Shown piece after piece: positions 4,479 through 5,810 of a stretch of 5,810 bases of DNA. The stretch's first letter is position 1, and each line of letters begins with the position of its first letter. The notes under the pieces are model-generated. The model was given only the letters and a program-made list of their open reading frames with translations. It searched no databases and was not told the origin of the DNA. The position numbers and the translations under genes are program-made. Source of the DNA: Chloroflexota bacterium (GTDB lineage: Bacteria; Chloroflexota; UBA11872; VXNJ01); assembly GCA_026708165.1 (NCBI GenBank), contig JAPOVO010000297.1, positions 1 through 5,810 of the forward strand, in the 5' to 3' direction.

Positions 4479-5624
4479 GTGGAAGGGTTGATCGAGTCTA
4501 TTCATAACTCCCCCGGCAAGCTCGTGATCGGGGCCGCGGGAGGCGGAACTGGCGCCATCGCGGCGCTGGTCCGCGTACCGGGAGCTTCGCGGACGCTGCT
4601 TCACGCCGTGGTCCCGTACTCGAAGGAGTCGATGCGGGCATACCTTGGTTACGAACCGCGATCGCTCTGCTCGATAGAGACGGCAGCCGACATGGCCCGA
4701 AGGGCGCGGGACATGGGGATGTCCCAATTTTCCGAGCAAAGGGCGTCACTGGTTGGAGTGGGAGTAACGGCGGCCTTGACGACTGATCGACCGAGGCGAG
4801 GGCGAAACAGGTGCTTCGTGTCGATCGTGGGTGCGTTGGTTGACATAAATTGCGGGATCGATCTGCACGAGGGTTCGCGCAGCCGGATCGATGAGGAAGA
4901 ATTGGTGGACGGGCTCGTGCTCAACTGCATCGCCGAAGCGTTCGGGGTGACCGAACGAGTAGAGCTGGAGTTGCTGCCTGGCGAACTTGTCGAGGACTAT
5001 GTACTTGGAGCGGCCTACTGGTATAAGCGGTTGATTGACTCCAGAGCGTCTTCGTTTCGGCGGGACGAGCGGGGCCGGCTTAGCGATAGGCCAGTGTCAG
5101 CCGGGGCAATGCTGCCCGGTTCGTTCGATCCGCTGCACAGGGGGCACATTGAGCTGGCGCGGGTGGCGGCTGACATTCTTGATACGGAAGTCGCGTTCGA
5201 GCTGTCGGTGAGCAACGTCGACAAGCCCGTGATCGACCTGGACGAACTCGAGCGGCGACTCTCGCAGTTCACGGGAGTGGGCGAGGTGCTGGTGACGAGC
5301 GCGCCGACGTTCGTGCAGAAGGCGCGGATTTTGCCGGAGCGGGTCTTTGTCATCGGGGCAGATACCGCGCCGCGGGTCGTCGACCGCAATTACTATGGGG
5401 GAAGCGAGCGCGAGATGCTTGCCGCGCTCGAAGAGCTGTCGCGTGCGGGATGCAGGTTTCTGGTTGCGGGTAGGTCGCAGAGTCCGGGCGCATTCAAGAG
5501 CCTCGGCGACGTGGATATACCGTTAGAGTACCGGCATATGTTCGATGCGATACCGGAGAACCGCTATCGGGTCGATATCTCGTCCACCGAGCTGCGCGAA
5601 CGGGAAAGGGGCACGCGCCCCTAA
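4479..5624 (+). CDS. CinA/PncC-like domain fused to HxGH nucleotidyltransferase
   Basis: A 381-residue, two-domain cytosolic protein. Residues 1-175 resemble the CinA C-terminal (NMN deamidase) fold: GGGTGAIAALVRVPGAS (21-37), VVPYSKESM (44-52) and VGVGVTAAL (92-100) align with the deamidase motifs. The serine of the usual AESxTGG appears to be alanine, and the lysine of YSNxxK appears to be methionine, so this half is probably not an active deamidase. Residues 208-375 are a nucleotidyltransferase with GSFDPLHRGH (214-223, HxGH at 220-223), VFVIGAD (289-295) and ISSTELR (367-373), all intact. This resembles NMN adenylyltransferase or related cytidylyltransferases, but the substrate is undetermined. 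As I recall, the same domain order occurs in plant proteins. The GTG start is the first available after the stop at 4452 and lacks a good Shine-Dalgarno; TTG at 4488 is an alternative. It ends in TAA and converges on a membrane protein gene. Confidence 0.88.
   Translation: MEGLIESIHNSPGKLVIGAAGGGTGAIAALVRVPGASRTLLHAVVPYSKESMRAYLGYEPRSLCSIETAADMARRARDMGMSQFSEQRASLVGVGVTAALTTDRPRRGRNRCFVSIVGALVDINCGIDLHEGSRSRIDEEELVDGLVLNCIAEAFGVTERVELELLPGELVEDYVLGAAYWYKRLIDSRASSFRRDERGRLSDRPVSAGAMLPGSFDPLHRGHIELARVAADILDTEVAFELSVSNVDKPVIDLDELERRLSQFTGVGEVLVTSAPTFVQKARILPERVFVIGADTAPRVVDRNYYGGSEREMLAALEELSRAGCRFLVAGRSQSPGAFKSLGDVDIPLEYRHMFDAIPENRYRVDISSTELRERERGTRP
5607..5622 (+). terminator. Short GC hairpin over the fusion-gene stop, weak terminator candidate
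   Basis: AGGGGC (5607-5612) and GCCCCT (5617-5622) form a 6-bp stem with a 4-nt loop that reaches the first base of the TAA stop. No T-run follows, so intrinsic termination is doubtful. It is the only hairpin before the converging gene, whose stop lies 26 bp away. Confidence 0.3.
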
Positions 5625-5650
5625 CTTCGCTCTGGTCGGTGGCGTGGGGA

Positions 5651-5810
5651 CTAGTCTTCGGCGGAGCCCGCTCCTTGTGCTAGCAACGGTCCATCACCCA
5701 AGACTTCGTAGGGGAGCAGTTCATCGCGACGCGGCCAGTTTCGCCGAAGGTACCAGATCAGGATGGGGAGGGTGAGCAGGAGCAGCGCGAGGCCGACGAA
5801 GGCCAGGGAC
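5651..5810 (-). CDS. C-terminal tail of a membrane protein (partial)
   Basis: The last 52 codons of a leftward gene, open to the window edge and ending in TAG at 5651-5653. The peptide starts with a hydrophobic segment, SLAFVGLALLLLTLPILIWY, fit for one transmembrane helix. A positive cluster follows (LRRNWPRRDE), then a polar tail ending in GSAED. By the positive-inside rule the tail is probably cytoplasmic. The family cannot be told from this fragment; a transporter subunit, kinase or other membrane protein are all possible. It converges with the fusion gene, with 26 bp between their stops. Confidence 0.65.
   Translation of the reverse strand, partial: SLAFVGLALLLLTLPILIWYLRRNWPRRDELLPYEVLGDGPLLAQGAGSAED

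Noticed and set aside
4498..5389. Minus-strand frames opposite the fusion gene
   Set aside because: Ser/Arg-rich antisense shadows of a gene with clear HxGH and ISSTELR motifs.
5545..5775. 76-codon + strand frame at the right edge
   Set aside because: It overlaps the end of the fusion gene in another frame and is antisense to the membrane-protein tail, which has a clear transmembrane segment.
1..5810. tRNA, rRNA or riboswitch
   Set aside because: Nothing in the intergenic regions shows a cloverleaf, a conserved rRNA segment or a known riboswitch core by eye; a covariance-model scan would be decisive.

Overview
The window looks like a GC-rich bacterial chromosome segment, most plausibly from the Chloroflexota (Dehalococcoidia, SAR202-like). 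That placement is inference. It rests on an enolase-superfamily sugar-acid dehydratase (a family known to be expanded in SAR202) and on intergenic stretches packed with short palindromic repeats of the TTCGACAAGCTC, CCCCGTATCGG and CATTCGCGGGAATG types, which I associate with such genomes. No rRNA, tRNA, CRISPR array, transposase or phage gene is visible.

Layout, left to right. 1-247: gene-free, palindromic repeats. 248-1411 (-): mandelate racemase/muconate lactonizing enzyme family protein. 1412-1643: divergent intergenic region with two operator-like inverted repeats. 1644-2138 (+): a thioredoxin-like [2Fe-2S] ferredoxin whose frame holds one in-frame TGA inside its cysteine cluster. The part after the TGA would normally be called alone, as a hypothetical protein from the ATG at 1755. 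2139-2606: about 470 bp of repeat-rich, gene-free DNA. 2607-2635: strong hairpin just past pckA, likely its terminator. 2652-4259 (-): ATP-dependent phosphoenolpyruvate carboxykinase. 4260-4478: divergent intergenic region with a direct repeat. 4479-5624 (+): fusion of a CinA/PncC-like domain and an HxGH nucleotidyltransferase domain. 5651-5810 (-): C-terminal tail of a membrane protein that runs off the right edge.

The genes do not form one operon; they are single units in alternating orientation. A loose metabolic link is possible: sugar-acid dehydration feeds keto-acids into central carbon, and PckA converts oxaloacetate to PEP for gluconeogenesis. The fusion gene may belong to NAD/pyridine nucleotide metabolism, but its CinA half appears to lack the catalytic residues.

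The most interesting signal is the ferredoxin. The best Shine-Dalgarno (AGGAGG) precedes a TTG start, the frame reads VCDGC-TGA-CG, and the family motif GCLGxC follows downstream in the same frame. The TGA therefore falls where relatives, as I recall them, carry a cysteine. A GC-rich hairpin lies directly after it. This makes a selenocysteine-containing ferredoxin a real candidate, with a nonsense-mutated gene as the main alternative.
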